Positions 51,745 to 61,384 of a DNA stretch of 64,000 nucleotides are shown piece after piece. The position numbers and the translations under genes were made by a program. Source of the stretch: Clostridium sp. HBUAS56010 (GTDB lineage: Bacteria; Bacillota; Clostridia; Lachnospirales; Lachnospiraceae); NCBI RefSeq assembly GCF_007115105.1, contig NZ_SULJ01000006.1:124498-188497 (forward strand), written 5' to 3'. The notes under the pieces are model-generated. The model saw nothing but the letters and a program-made list of their open reading frames with translations, made no database searches and was not told the origin of the DNA. Within the stretch, counting starts at the first letter, position 1. Each line of letters opens with the position of its first letter.

Positions 51745-52529
51745 ATCTGACACATGCCATTGATATCGGCCAGCTTCAGGTCGGTTATGACAAAAAAATC
51801 ATTATACCAAATCTGAACCTTTCTATTCCGGAACATCAGATCACCATTATCATCGGACCCAATGGCTGCGGAAAATCTACTTTACTGAAAACAATTGGTC
51901 AGGTCCTCCGTCCCCAGAAGGGAACCATACAGGTCAACGGCATTTCCATCAAAGAGCAGTCTCCCAAAGAACTTGCCAGGCGGATGGCAGTTCTGCCCCA
52001 ATCCCCCCAATGTCCCGATGGATTAACGGTGCGGGAGCTGGTGAGTTACGGAAGATATCCCCATCTGTCTCTTATGAGCGGACTGAAAAAGGAGGATCAT
52101 GAAATTGTAAATCAGGCGATGAAACAAACAGGTGTGGAAGAATTTGCCGATCATTTTGTTTCAGAACTTTCCGGCGGACAGAGGCAGAGAGCCTGGATCG
52201 CCTTGGCTTTGGCACAGCGGACGGATATTTTGATTCTGGATGAGCCAACCACCTACCTGGATTTAGCGAATCAGGTGGAAATCTTAAACCTGCTGCAGAC
52301 CTTAAAAAATGAACGTTCCGTAACCGTTTTAATCGTCATGCACGAGTTAAACAATGCCATGAAATACGCCGATCATCTCATTGGAATGAGAGGCGGACAT
52401 GTCCTGTTTCAGGGAAAGCCTATTGAAGTGATTCACGAGAAGAATTTAAAACAGCTCTACGATATCCAGGCAACCATTACCAAAAGTGCCAACGGAAAAT
52501 ATCCGATCTGCGTAGACTATGAGCTCTAA
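51741..52529 (+). CDS. Iron-siderophore ABC transporter ATPase
   Basis: 262 residues, FepC type. Walker A GPNGCGKST near 40, Q-loop VLPQSPQCPDGLTVRELV, signature LSGGQRQR near 143, Walker B ILILDEPTTYLDL, H-loop IVMHELNNA. Last gene of the importer; followed by a strong terminator. Confidence 0.94.
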   Translation: MNLTHAIDIGQLQVGYDKKIIIPNLNLSIPEHQITIIIGPNGCGKSTLLKTIGQVLRPQKGTIQVNGISIKEQSPKELARRMAVLPQSPQCPDGLTVRELVSYGRYPHLSLMSGLKKEDHEIVNQAMKQTGVEEFADHFVSELSGGQRQRAWIALALAQRTDILILDEPTTYLDLANQVEILNLLQTLKNERSVTVLIVMHELNNAMKYADHLIGMRGGHVLFQGKPIEVIHEKNLKQLYDIQATITKSANGKYPICVDYEL

Positions 52530-52573
52530 CCTCACAATTATTAAAATAATCTGCTATAGAATACCCGTTTTAC

Positions 52574-52620
52574 ACAAAAAAGTCCTGCATGGAATTCATC
52601 TCCATGCAGGACTTTTTTGT
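52574..52620. terminator. 20-bp perfect bidirectional terminator
   Basis: AAAAAAGTCCTGCATGGA and its complement TCCATGCAGGACTTTTTT flank a seven-base loop; with the outer AC/GT the arms are 20 bp and perfect. It ends both the siderophore operon and the convergent SDR gene. Confidence 0.92.
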
Positions 52621-52634
52621 GTAACTTAAACCGG

Positions 52635-53423
52635 TTATCTTGAAGTTGCCTCCATACCTCCATCCTGACGGATGCAGGCACCGGTAATATGTCCGGAACG
52701 GGCAGAAGCCAGGTAGATTGCAAGATCTGCAACCTCTTTCGGATCAGCATAACGTCCATCCGGATAAGCACCACTGAATGCTTTTTTCGCATCTTCTATG
52801 GAAACGTTTTCTCCTAAAAACTTCTTTTCAATGGAACGCATCATGGCAGTATCAATGGCTCCAGGGCAGATACAGTTCACACGGATATTGCTTGCAGCAG
52901 TCTCCAGAGCAACACATTTGGAAAGTCCTGCTACTGCATGTTTGGAAGATACATATGGAGCCATACCGGCTGCTCCCACAAAGCTTCCGTTAGAAGCTAT
53001 ATTAACAATAGAACCGCTCTTTTGTTTCATCATCTGACGTACTGCATATTTCATACCGTACATAGGACCAAATAGATTAATATTATAAACTTTCATAAAG
53101 TCTTCATAAGTCTGTTCTGTAATTGGTGCATTACGGCCGTCATATCCAGCATTATTCACCTGTACATCCAGACCGCCAAAGGTTTCAACGGTTTTATCCA
53201 CCATCGCCTGGACCTGATCTTCTTTCGTTACATCTACCACAAATGTGAGCAGATGGTCTGCCGGGAGATTCAACAATGGAACGAGCTTGTCCAGTTTTTC
53301 CTGCTTTGTAGAAGATATGGCAAGTTTACAGCCTTCTGCTGCAAACGCTTTTGTCAAAGCTTCACCTACACCTCCGGTTGAACCAGTAATCATAACAACC
53401 TTATCTTTTAATTCTAAATCCAT
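52635..53423 (-). CDS. SDR-family oxidoreductase
   Basis: 262 residues from ATG 53423 (GGGAGAA upstream; a longer frame to 53474 has no such site). Classical SDR: MITGSTGGVGEALT near 11-24, NNAGYD near 90, catalytic YVSSK near 158, and DGGMEAT at the C-terminus. Substrate unknown; the closest named relatives are 3-ketoacyl-ACP, glucose and steroid dehydrogenases. Single gene. Confidence 0.87.
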   Translation of the reverse strand: MDLELKDKVVMITGSTGGVGEALTKAFAAEGCKLAISSTKQEKLDKLVPLLNLPADHLLTFVVDVTKEDQVQAMVDKTVETFGGLDVQVNNAGYDGRNAPITEQTYEDFMKVYNINLFGPMYGMKYAVRQMMKQKSGSIVNIASNGSFVGAAGMAPYVSSKHAVAGLSKCVALETAASNIRVNCICPGAIDTAMMRSIEKKFLGENVSIEDAKKAFSGAYPDGRYADPKEVADLAIYLASARSGHITGACIRQDGGMEATSR

Positions 53424-53623
53424 AATATCACATTCTCCCTTCTTTTCTAATTTTAGGTACTCTCTTAAATCCAAGTACTCTGTTCCTTATTATAACACAA
53501 AATGTTAAAGAAAACCATTTTCTTTTCAGGAGAGAAAGACGGGAATCTGTATTATTTTTTCTTCACCAAATAGTATATCTTGTTAGCCCAATCAGAAGCC
53601 AAAGCTCCATTGCGTTTTGTATT

Positions 53624-54499
53624 TTACCTTATGCTCTTTGAAACAGAATTTGTCAACAGAATTTCAAACCCTTTTCCAACCACCTCTTTTGCATCCAGAA
53701 TCGTCATGAATGCCCTGGGATCTTCTTCCATCACAATACGTTTCACTCTGGCAAGCTGTGTCAGCTTAATGACACAGTAAATCATATGCTTATCCGTTCC
53801 GGTATATCCTCCCTCTCCATTTATATAAGTAATTCCTCTTTTAGGATTTACCATGATTCTGGCTGCAATCTCCCGGTACTGATCGGAAACAATGATAACG
53901 GTTTTCTTCCGGTTAAATCCTTCTATCACGTTATCAATAACAAGATTTGCAATGTATCTTGCCAGTATGGTATAAAGCGCAATATTTAATCCGAATATAA
54001 AACCTGCACAGACAATTAAAATTGCATTAAAAACCATGTCAACCGTACCAATGCTTACTCCGGCGTATTTGCTGATGATTTTTCCAAGAATATTCATGCC
54101 GCCCAAGGCTCCGTCATGGCGCAGGGCAAGACCAACACCTCCGCCCAGAATCACACTGCCAAATATAATTGCAACAATAATATTATCAATGGGAAGTACT
54201 ATTTCCTGAGTAAGATATAAAAATACAGAAATTGAACTGATTCCTACCGCACTTTTAATTGCAAACATGGGACTGATCCACTTTATTCCAATCATTACAA
54301 AAATAATGTTCAGTAAAAAAGAGAAAAATGAAATACTTGTTCCCAAAGAATAATGCAAAAGCAGCGCCACGCCATTAAACCCTGTACTCAGCAGTTTAAA
54401 TTGGGTATAAATACTGTTTGTAGCAAATGCAAATAAAAAACCTCCTACCAGAATACAGGCAAAATCTGCTGCCAGCTTCCTGTTTTTTTTATTTTTCAT
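53624..54499 (-). CDS. YitT-family membrane protein (DUF2179)
   Basis: 291 residues: five or six transmembrane helices (about 10-180, GGGVGLALRHDGALGGMNIL) and a C-terminal DUF2179 domain (GEGGYTGTDKHMIYCVIKLT, then DPRAFMTILDAKEVVGKGF). Function unknown; putative transporter or regulator. It begins 6 bp after hutD, so it is probably the last gene of the urocanate operon. The 53475-53623 gap shows no gene. Confidence 0.85.
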   Translation of the reverse strand: MKNKKNRKLAADFACILVGGFLFAFATNSIYTQFKLLSTGFNGVALLLHYSLGTSISFFSFLLNIIFVMIGIKWISPMFAIKSAVGISSISVFLYLTQEIVLPIDNIIVAIIFGSVILGGGVGLALRHDGALGGMNILGKIISKYAGVSIGTVDMVFNAILIVCAGFIFGLNIALYTILARYIANLVIDNVIEGFNRKKTVIIVSDQYREIAARIMVNPKRGITYINGEGGYTGTDKHMIYCVIKLTQLARVKRIVMEEDPRAFMTILDAKEVVGKGFEILLTNSVSKSIR

Positions 54500-54505
54500 A
54501 GCAAT

Positions 54506-55105
54506 CTAGCCCTTAGACGCAATGCAGCACAATGCCAACAGCGTATTTTCGTCCTTTCTGATGATCTTTAACCGGTTCCCTGGTTTCCTGATTTTTTGAA
54601 TCACCAGAGTTTCCTCGCCTTGGATCGGAATAACCTTCTCATAAAATGCTGCATCAAAACCTCCAGAAAAGGAATAAAGAATGTATTGGGCGCCATGTTC
54701 CAAATCAAATTCCCATGAAGTTTCTTTCATCTGCATGATCTGGACTTTCCCCTCCAGTCCCTTTTGAAACATCAGATTAAAATCTTTGCACCGACCATAG
54801 CTTGTGATGGGAACTTCACCCCCAAACTGAAACTGCTCCAGTGGTTTTAACGGAATAAGAGGTGTTTCCTTCTGCTGCTCCAATTTAATGCTTCCTTCCA
54901 GAACAGTCAGAATCCGGTTATAATTATCTAACTTCGTAAAAGAAGAGACTTCCTCCATTACACTGGCAAGGCTGATACGATATAAAAAATCCTGTTCTTC
55001 ATATTGTGCCGTTTCCGGATAAATGTAAATCTGGGTTGTGTCTCCCCCGCTCCAGGCGGTTGTTTTATAGTCTATTTTTCTTAAAATTTTTATATTGGCA
55101 TCCAT
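54506..55105 (-). CDS. hutD: HutD-family protein
   Basis: 199 residues, bicupin fold typical of HutD/YedM: DYKTTAWSGGDTTQIYIYP near the start, FLYRISLASVMEEVSSFTKL, and FEFDLEHGAQ-like middle. HutD accompanies histidine-utilization genes and is thought to bind N-formimino- or urocanate-type metabolites and limit pathway flux. Starts 2 bp after hutI. Confidence 0.85.
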   Translation of the reverse strand: MDANIKILRKIDYKTTAWSGGDTTQIYIYPETAQYEEQDFLYRISLASVMEEVSSFTKLDNYNRILTVLEGSIKLEQQKETPLIPLKPLEQFQFGGEVPITSYGRCKDFNLMFQKGLEGKVQIMQMKETSWEFDLEHGAQYILYSFSGGFDAAFYEKVIPIQGEETLVIQKIRKPGNRLKIIRKDENTLLALCCIASKG

Positions 55106-55107
55106 AA

Positions 55108-56385
55108 TCAGCTTTCTTCTTTTTCATAAACCAACTGTCCATTTTTTATCACTGTATGAACAATGTTTTTAGCAGTATGATAGATCAAAAAACGGTAATC
55201 GGGATAATCCAGCAATACAATATCGCCTTGTTTTCCTGTTTCCAGAGTTCCTATTTTATCTGCACGGTTAAGGGCAGATGCTCCATTGATGGTCAGAGCT
55301 GTAATGGCTTCTGGCAAAGTCATTTTCATCTTTAAAACTGCCAGGGAAAGCATTAAGGGAATGGAATTGGTAAAGCAGCTTCCCGGGTTAAAATCCGTTG
55401 CTAAGGCAAGCCCGCATCCCGCATCTATCATTTTCTTTGCTGGAGCAAAGGGCTTATTTAAGCAAAATGCAGTACAAGGCAGCACAGTTGCAACGGTTCC
55501 GCTTTCTGCCAGAGCAGATATGGAGGATTCCGAGATCATCAATAAATGATCTGCCGATACAGCTCCCAGTTCTGCTCCAAGCCTTCCGCCTCCCAGATCA
55601 TAAATTTCATCTGCATGAAGTTTAATCTGATAGCCCATTTTCTTTGCTTCTGTTAAGAAAATCCTGCTCTGTTCTATATCAAAAGCTTCTTCCTCACAGA
55701 AAATATCGCAAAACTCTGCAAGATCTGCTTCCTTTATTTGGGGCAATACAACCTCTGTCATATAGGTGACATACCCGGCAGGATCGTCTTTATATTCCAT
55801 TGGCACCGCATGGGCGCCCAGATAAGTAGGAACAATTTCAACCGGATGGGTTTCATTCAGCCGTTTCATTGCCCGAAGCTGTTTTTGTTCACATTCCAGA
55901 TCCAGCCCATAGCCGCTTTTCCCCTCTACCGTGGTAACGCCCTGGGAAAGCATATCGTTTAAGCGCTTTCTTCCGTCAGAAATAAGCTGGTCTTCCTCAT
56001 AGCTCCTTGTTGCATTTACCGTACTCTGAATTCCGCCGCCTTTTCTCATAATATCCAGATAGGATGCTCCGGACAGACGTTCCATAAACTCAGCCTCCCG
56101 GTATCCTCCGAAGATAAAATGGGTATGGGAGTCCACAAATCCCGGCAATGCGGCTTTTCCAGCTCCATCAATGACCTGAATGCCATCAGGAATCTGTTCT
56201 ATGCTCCAGGCTCCAAGTCTTTGCAGAACGTCTTCGTTTGTGCCCAGAAATAATATGATACCGTCCTCCATATAAATGCTGGCATGATGTATCACCTCTA
56301 ACTGATCCATCTCTTTGCCTTTTTTTATATGGCTGCCTTTTGGCGTAACAATCTGGGAGCAGTTATATAACAATACTTTGTTCAA
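55108..56385 (-). CDS. hutI: Imidazolonepropionase
   Basis: 425 residues; hydrolyses 4-imidazolone-5-propionate to N-formimino-L-glutamate. Metal ligands in PGFVDSHTHFIFGG near 77, HADEIYDLGG near 249, and ALATDFNPGS near 322. EGKSGYGLD near 153 is another family hallmark. Follows hutU by 30 bp. Confidence 0.95.
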   Translation of the reverse strand: MNKVLLYNCSQIVTPKGSHIKKGKEMDQLEVIHHASIYMEDGIILFLGTNEDVLQRLGAWSIEQIPDGIQVIDGAGKAALPGFVDSHTHFIFGGYREAEFMERLSGASYLDIMRKGGGIQSTVNATRSYEEDQLISDGRKRLNDMLSQGVTTVEGKSGYGLDLECEQKQLRAMKRLNETHPVEIVPTYLGAHAVPMEYKDDPAGYVTYMTEVVLPQIKEADLAEFCDIFCEEEAFDIEQSRIFLTEAKKMGYQIKLHADEIYDLGGGRLGAELGAVSADHLLMISESSISALAESGTVATVLPCTAFCLNKPFAPAKKMIDAGCGLALATDFNPGSCFTNSIPLMLSLAVLKMKMTLPEAITALTINGASALNRADKIGTLETGKQGDIVLLDYPDYRFLIYHTAKNIVHTVIKNGQLVYEKEES

Positions 56386-56415
56386 CGGATTCCCCTTCTT
56401 TCCACCTTTTTCTTC

Positions 56416-58425
56416 TTACTGCCGGAATGTTTTTTCTACTGCCTGTTTTACCAGTGCTTCATCAGCTACATGAGGAATGGTTATCACTGCCTTTCCCTCA
56501 TAGGTTTTATTAAATTGAACCGACGTCTCGATTGCATTTTCATTTCTCGCCCAGTTTCTTCTGGCAACACCGCCCATGACATCCCAGATCATGGCACTTT
56601 TAATAATCTCATCAATCCTCTGACTTCCATCCAATACCAGACCAAAGCCTCCGTTAATGGATTTTCCAATCCCAACACCGCCCCCATTATGCAATGCCAC
56701 CAGACTCATTCCTCTGGCTGCATTTCCAACATAGCACTGAACTGCCATGTCTGCCATAACATTACTTCCGTCTTTGATGTTGGAAGTTTCACGAAATGGG
56801 GAATCCGTACCGCTTACATCGTGATGGTCTCTGCCTAACATAATGGGACCAACTTCTTTATTTCTCACCATTTCATTAAAGCGGAGAGCAATGTTTTTCC
56901 GTCCTTCGGCGTCCTGATAAAGGATTCTTGCCCTGGTCCCTACTACAAGCTGGTTCTTTTTGGCATCCCGGATCCAGTTATAATTATCTAAATCCTGATA
57001 CCTCCGGTCTTTGTCAATGCTTTCCATCGCCGCCTGGTCTGTTTTATCCAGGTCCTCTTCTCTTCCGCTTAAACATACCCAGCGGAACGGACCATAGCCA
57101 TAATCAAACAATTGGGGACCCATAATATCTTCCACATAAGAGGGATATATAAATCCATCCTTATCATCAATTCCATTTCTTGATACTTCTTTTACACCTG
57201 CATCAAATACTGCTTTTAAAAATGCGTTTCCGTAATCAAAGAAATAAGTGCCGTTTTCCACACAGGTTTTTACTAGTTCAATATGCTTTCTTAAGGTCTT
57301 ATCCACCATTTCAATAAAACGCTTCCGGTCCTCTTTTAACAGTACCGTCCGCTCTTCAAATGTGACACCCTGCGGACAGTAACCGCCTTCATGGGCCGCA
57401 TGACAGGAAGTCTGGTCGGATAGTAAATCAATCTTAATGTGATGGTCCACTGCATATTGGAGTAAATCAACAATATTGCCGTGATAAGCAATGGAAATGG
57501 ATTGTTTTTTCTCCATATATTCTTTTGCAAGCTTATAAACAACTCCTAAATCAGAGGATGATTCCTTCACCCAGCCCTGATCCATTCTTGTTTTAATTCT
57601 AGACTTATCCACTTCTGCAACAATTCCCACTCCGCCTGCAATCTCAATGGCTTTTGGCTGTGCACCGCTCATTCCTCCAAGACCGGAGCTTACAAATAAT
57701 ACACCGCTTAAATCCTTGTCGTTGGCGATCCCAAGCTGCTGTCTGCCAGCGTTTAATAAGGTGTTGTAGGTGCCGTGGACAATGCCCTGAGGACCTATGT
57801 ACATCCAGCCGCCTGCTGTCATCTGTCCGTAATTGGCAACCCCCATCTCTTCTGCCACTTCCCAGTCAGCCGGATTATCAAACATGCCAATCATCAATGC
57901 GTTGGTTATGGTAACTCTCGGAGCATCTTTTTTAGAATAAAACAGCCCCAGAGGATGTCCTGATTCCAGAACCAGCGTCTGTTCATCGGTTAACAATTCC
58001 AGATACTGCATGGTCAGACGATACTGCATCCAGTTTTGAAAGACGCTTCCTGTCTCCCCATAGGTAACCAGTTCATAGGGATACAGCGCAACATCAAAAT
58101 CCAGATTGTTATTGATCATCACCTGAAACGCCCTGCCTTCCACGCAGTTGCCTTTGTAATCATCAATGGAGCCGCCTTTGATTCCTTCTGCCGGACGAAA
58201 GCGGTAGCCGTAAATTCTTCCATAAGTATACAGCTCCTTAAGAAACTCTGGAATGATTGTTTCATGAAGATCCCGATGAATGTAACGCAGGGCATTCTTA
58301 AGTGCCGTTACGGTCTGCTCTTTTGTCAGGCGGAAGCCTCTGGAAGGCGCCCTGCGGATTCCAGGTTCAAACACAGGCATTGGCGGCAAAGTATCAATGG
58401 TCATTTTTATATTTAATGGTGTCAT
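56416..58425 (-). CDS. hutU: Urocanate hydratase
   Basis: 669 residues (ATG 58425 with GGAAGGAGAA), the long clostridial/eukaryotic form rather than the 550-residue proteobacterial one. NAD-dependent hydration of urocanate to imidazolonepropionate. Characteristic parts: FVSSGLGGMSGAQPKAIEIA near 248, YHGNIVDLLQ, DQTSCHAAHEGGYCPQG with the active-site cysteine region near 365, and HNGGGVGIGKSINGGFGLVL near 590. Overlap-free but only 1 bp from the AcnX small subunit stop. Confidence 0.95.
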   Translation of the reverse strand: MTPLNIKMTIDTLPPMPVFEPGIRRAPSRGFRLTKEQTVTALKNALRYIHRDLHETIIPEFLKELYTYGRIYGYRFRPAEGIKGGSIDDYKGNCVEGRAFQVMINNNLDFDVALYPYELVTYGETGSVFQNWMQYRLTMQYLELLTDEQTLVLESGHPLGLFYSKKDAPRVTITNALMIGMFDNPADWEVAEEMGVANYGQMTAGGWMYIGPQGIVHGTYNTLLNAGRQQLGIANDKDLSGVLFVSSGLGGMSGAQPKAIEIAGGVGIVAEVDKSRIKTRMDQGWVKESSSDLGVVYKLAKEYMEKKQSISIAYHGNIVDLLQYAVDHHIKIDLLSDQTSCHAAHEGGYCPQGVTFEERTVLLKEDRKRFIEMVDKTLRKHIELVKTCVENGTYFFDYGNAFLKAVFDAGVKEVSRNGIDDKDGFIYPSYVEDIMGPQLFDYGYGPFRWVCLSGREEDLDKTDQAAMESIDKDRRYQDLDNYNWIRDAKKNQLVVGTRARILYQDAEGRKNIALRFNEMVRNKEVGPIMLGRDHHDVSGTDSPFRETSNIKDGSNVMADMAVQCYVGNAARGMSLVALHNGGGVGIGKSINGGFGLVLDGSQRIDEIIKSAMIWDVMGGVARRNWARNENAIETSVQFNKTYEGKAVITIPHVADEALVKQAVEKTFRQ

Positions 58426-58426
58426 G

Positions 58427-58837
58427 TCAGTGTTCTCCTTCCCATATAATCCGCCCCTCAGTTGCATTTAAGGTGATGGTATCTCCGTCTTTTATGGTTT
58501 CATAGAATCTGTCTTCTGCCTTATCCACAAGAGGGGCTTCCATAATAATTGCACTTGCAACCAGAGTGGTATCCGGATTTTTAATAATCATTCCCTTTGG
58601 TTCCATTCCTGTCATCTTTAACTGGTACATTCCGTCTGCCTGAACCACAGAACTTCCCTTTCCGTTGGGAAATACCAATATTTTATTTGCAATGCACCTG
58701 CCGTAGAGACAATGCTGTTTTTCAATTACAACTCCGGTTTTAGGGTCTACCAGATAAAAACAGAAATCATCTTTTGATATTAAAACTTCTCCGGTTACAA
58801 TTCCTTCGGATATTTTATGACACTGAAATTCCTGCAT
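58427..58837 (-). CDS. Aconitase X small (swivel) subunit
   Basis: 136 residues of the DUF126/AcnX swivel domain: GIVTGEVLISKDDFCFYLVD near 12, GRCIANKILVFPNGKGSSVV near 45 with the conserved P-x-G-K-G-S-S, and EAPLVDKAED, then DGDTITLNATEG. It closes over the catalytic subunit in a dehydratase. Its ATG overlaps the stop of the large subunit gene by one base (TAATG). Confidence 0.87.
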   Translation of the reverse strand: MQEFQCHKISEGIVTGEVLISKDDFCFYLVDPKTGVVIEKQHCLYGRCIANKILVFPNGKGSSVVQADGMYQLKMTGMEPKGMIIKNPDTTLVASAIIMEAPLVDKAEDRFYETIKDGDTITLNATEGRIIWEGEH

Positions 58838-60036
58838 TAGATTTCTCCTTTCAAAGCGGCTTTTACGGAATCTTCCAAACTGGTTATTACAAACTGCATA
58901 TCACGCCGTTTGGTATAATAGGCACATTTTGGCGAATCCGTCACTCCTTTTTTTCCATAAAGAAAATGCCAGCTTGGCTGATCCATGCAGGTATCCGCCA
59001 TTAAATGACCACCTGCCTTTTCGATTGTTTCCCGAAGTCCCATCTGGGTTGCTAAATTCCTGGTTGAGGCACTGCACATAATAAATAAGGGCACTGCCAG
59101 CTTACTTCCTTCCACCAGCTCTGCAACCTTTATGATCTGATGAATGGTCAGATGGGGACATCCAAACAAAGCAAAATCAATCTTACCGCCTGCATCTGTT
59201 AAATCTGCTCTCATCTGTTCCAGATCCTGATTGGTGATTACCACTTCTTTCTCAGGAGCTTTCCCATGGAATGCAGCTTCCACGGTTGGTGCCTCCGGCG
59301 TAAATCCTACAATGTGATAGATGGCAACATTGCCTCCGGTATTTAACTGTGCACCAAGATTCATCAGTGCTTCCTTGGAGGGATTCTCAATACCGGTAAA
59401 GACAGGAATTTTAAAGCCGGTGAACTTTGGTGTTACATATCCAAGCATCTGGTAATCAAAATCACTCTTTAAATCAGCCTCCACCCGTACCAGTACTTCC
59501 CCTTTCCGGTTCTCATCAAGCAGGTACCCATAATATGGCGTAACCCCTGTAATGGCAGAACAAAGAGCGCTTTGTGCTGCTTCCCGGTTGCTTCTGGCTC
59601 CGTACACCGAGTTCACAAATGGGGTTGCACTGGATTCAGAGAAAGAAATCACTTCCCCAAATCTTGGGACATTATGTTCTAAATAAGGGGTACAGTCATA
59701 GGTCATAATCGCACCCAGTCTGGTATATGCGGCGTGGGTTCTTTTTACAATCTCCTCATCCATCGGGGCAATGGTTGTAATCTCTTTAAATTGTTCCAGG
59801 TTAAAGCTTGGATTTACCGTAGGGGGCACCGCACATTTTGCTCCCATATTAACCAGCTTTTCTGCAAACCATAAGTCTGCCTCCTGATTGCTTAACGCTA
59901 CATGGGTTCTTGTTACAGGCACCATGTAAGGAGCATCAAAAGATTCCCCTACTGCTACCAATATCTTCATGGCTAATTGCGTACCTGCTCCCATCTTCCC
60001 ATCCAGCATATCCTGTTCTTTTTTTGTTAACTGCAT
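58837..60036 (-). CDS. Aconitase X catalytic subunit
   Basis: 399 residues, DUF521/AcnX family. Cysteines likely to hold the iron-sulfur cluster or lie in the active site: YDCTPYLEHNVPRFGE near 112, ALFGCPHLTIHQI near 291, IMCSASTRNLATQMG near 325, ADTCMDQPSW near 350. GARSNREAAQSALCSAITG near 146 is diagnostic. Characterised members dehydrate cis-3-hydroxyproline or mevalonate 5-phosphate. Nothing known links AcnX to urocanate breakdown, yet it lies in the middle of that operon with tight spacing. Confidence 0.88.
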   Translation of the reverse strand: MQLTKKEQDMLDGKMGAGTQLAMKILVAVGESFDAPYMVPVTRTHVALSNQEADLWFAEKLVNMGAKCAVPPTVNPSFNLEQFKEITTIAPMDEEIVKRTHAAYTRLGAIMTYDCTPYLEHNVPRFGEVISFSESSATPFVNSVYGARSNREAAQSALCSAITGVTPYYGYLLDENRKGEVLVRVEADLKSDFDYQMLGYVTPKFTGFKIPVFTGIENPSKEALMNLGAQLNTGGNVAIYHIVGFTPEAPTVEAAFHGKAPEKEVVITNQDLEQMRADLTDAGGKIDFALFGCPHLTIHQIIKVAELVEGSKLAVPLFIMCSASTRNLATQMGLRETIEKAGGHLMADTCMDQPSWHFLYGKKGVTDSPKCAYYTKRRDMQFVITSLEDSVKAALKGEI

Positions 60037-60049
60037 CCTATGACTCCTT

Positions 60050-61384
60050 TCATTTATAAAACCGGCTCATGGTATCTTTTACGCCTTTTATCACACTATC
60101 TTCTGTGAGTTTTCTAAGCTTTCCATGAGATACGGTGACCTCTCCGTTGACTACTACATGCTTTAACGCGGTTGGTTCCATGGAATACACAATGTTTGGG
60201 AGCATTTGTTCAAATTGTTCATTCAACGGCTGCATGGAGAAATCACTTAAATCAATGGAAACAAAATCCGCTTTCATTCCTTCTTTTATTTCTCCCACCG
60301 GCAGATCCAGAATCTTCCCCCCATTCACCGTTCCCATGGCAAAGCTCTGGTTATAATTTACACACATGGCATTGCAGGTGCTTGCTTTTTGAAGAATGGA
60401 TACCATCCGCATCTCTTCAAATACACTGATCCGGTTATTGCTGCATGCTCCGTCAGAACCAAGTCCAATAGTAACGCCTGCTTCCATCATGGCGGGAATG
60501 TTGGTAATTCCATCTGCTAAAAACATATTGCTGGAAGGGCAGTAGGCGAGAGATACCCCTTTTTTCCCAAGAAGTTTTATCTCTTCTTCCCTTAAATAAA
60601 CACCATGGACAATCATCATGTGTTCATCCACCACTCCAATGGAATTTAAGTATTCAATGACGGTCATACCATTATGTGCCAGCCTGCATTCTTCCACCTC
60701 AAAGGGTTCTTCTGCAACATGAATGTGAAATTTTGTTCCCAGTTCCTCTGCCAGCCTGTGACCTGCCATAATCATCTCTGTGGTCGCCGCATGAAGGCTG
60801 TGAGGTGCCGGAACAATGTTTACCATGTCGTCTTCTTTGTATCTGTAAAAAAGCTCTCTGGTAGAAGTAACCGCTTCTTCAATCGTCTCCACATATCCTT
60901 TTGGTGCTCCCTTCCAGTCATACATGGTTCTTGCAAGCACCAGACGGATTCCGACATCCTTTGCCGCCTGTATCACCGCTTCATCGCTTTCCATTCCAAA
61001 ATTGTGAAGATAAAAGAAATCACAGACTGTGGTCACTCCCCTTTTCATCATTTCTGAAAAAGCAAATACAGCGCCGTTATAGATATCCTCTAATGTCATC
61101 TTGTTTGAAAACTTATAAAGGGACTCATCTCTCCATTCCAAAAATGGCCGGTCTGCGCCGATGCCCCGAAGAAGACTTTGAAAACTGTGATTGTGAACAT
61201 TTACAGTTCCGGCAACCATTACCTGGTCTTTCCAACAGATGATTTCATTAATCTGCTCTTTGTATTGTGCCTCCAGTTCTGCTACGGGTTTTACTGCTTT
61301 TATGGTATCTCCCTCCACCAGTACCCCGTAATCCCGGTAAAAGCCTCCATTATAATGGAGCATTTCAGCTCTAAACAGTTTCAT
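60050..61384 (-). CDS. HutF-like amidohydrolase (formimidoylglutamate deiminase candidate)
   Basis: 444 residues, metal-dependent amidohydrolase. Ligands in VNVHNHSFQSLLRG near 60, HSLHAATTEM near 206, FHIHVAEEPFEVEE near 228, MIVHGVYL near 266 and LGSDGACSNN near 316. The segments FLEWRDESLYKF and CDFFYLHN resemble formiminoglutamate deiminase (HutF), which would deiminate formiminoglutamate to N-formylglutamate. SAH/guanine-deaminase relatives and hydantoinases remain possible. ATG overlaps the M20 stop by four bases. Confidence 0.75.
   Translation of the reverse strand: MKLFRAEMLHYNGGFYRDYGVLVEGDTIKAVKPVAELEAQYKEQINEIICWKDQVMVAGTVNVHNHSFQSLLRGIGADRPFLEWRDESLYKFSNKMTLEDIYNGAVFAFSEMMKRGVTTVCDFFYLHNFGMESDEAVIQAAKDVGIRLVLARTMYDWKGAPKGYVETIEEAVTSTRELFYRYKEDDMVNIVPAPHSLHAATTEMIMAGHRLAEELGTKFHIHVAEEPFEVEECRLAHNGMTVIEYLNSIGVVDEHMMIVHGVYLREEEIKLLGKKGVSLAYCPSSNMFLADGITNIPAMMEAGVTIGLGSDGACSNNRISVFEEMRMVSILQKASTCNAMCVNYNQSFAMGTVNGGKILDLPVGEIKEGMKADFVSIDLSDFSMQPLNEQFEQMLPNIVYSMEPTALKHVVVNGEVTVSHGKLRKLTEDSVIKGVKDTMSRFYK

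Noticed and set aside
55108-61384. Interpretation of the operon as purine or hydantoin degradation
   Set aside because: HutU, HutI and HutD are unambiguous and point to urocanate; hydantoin chemistry was kept only as an alternative for the M20 step.
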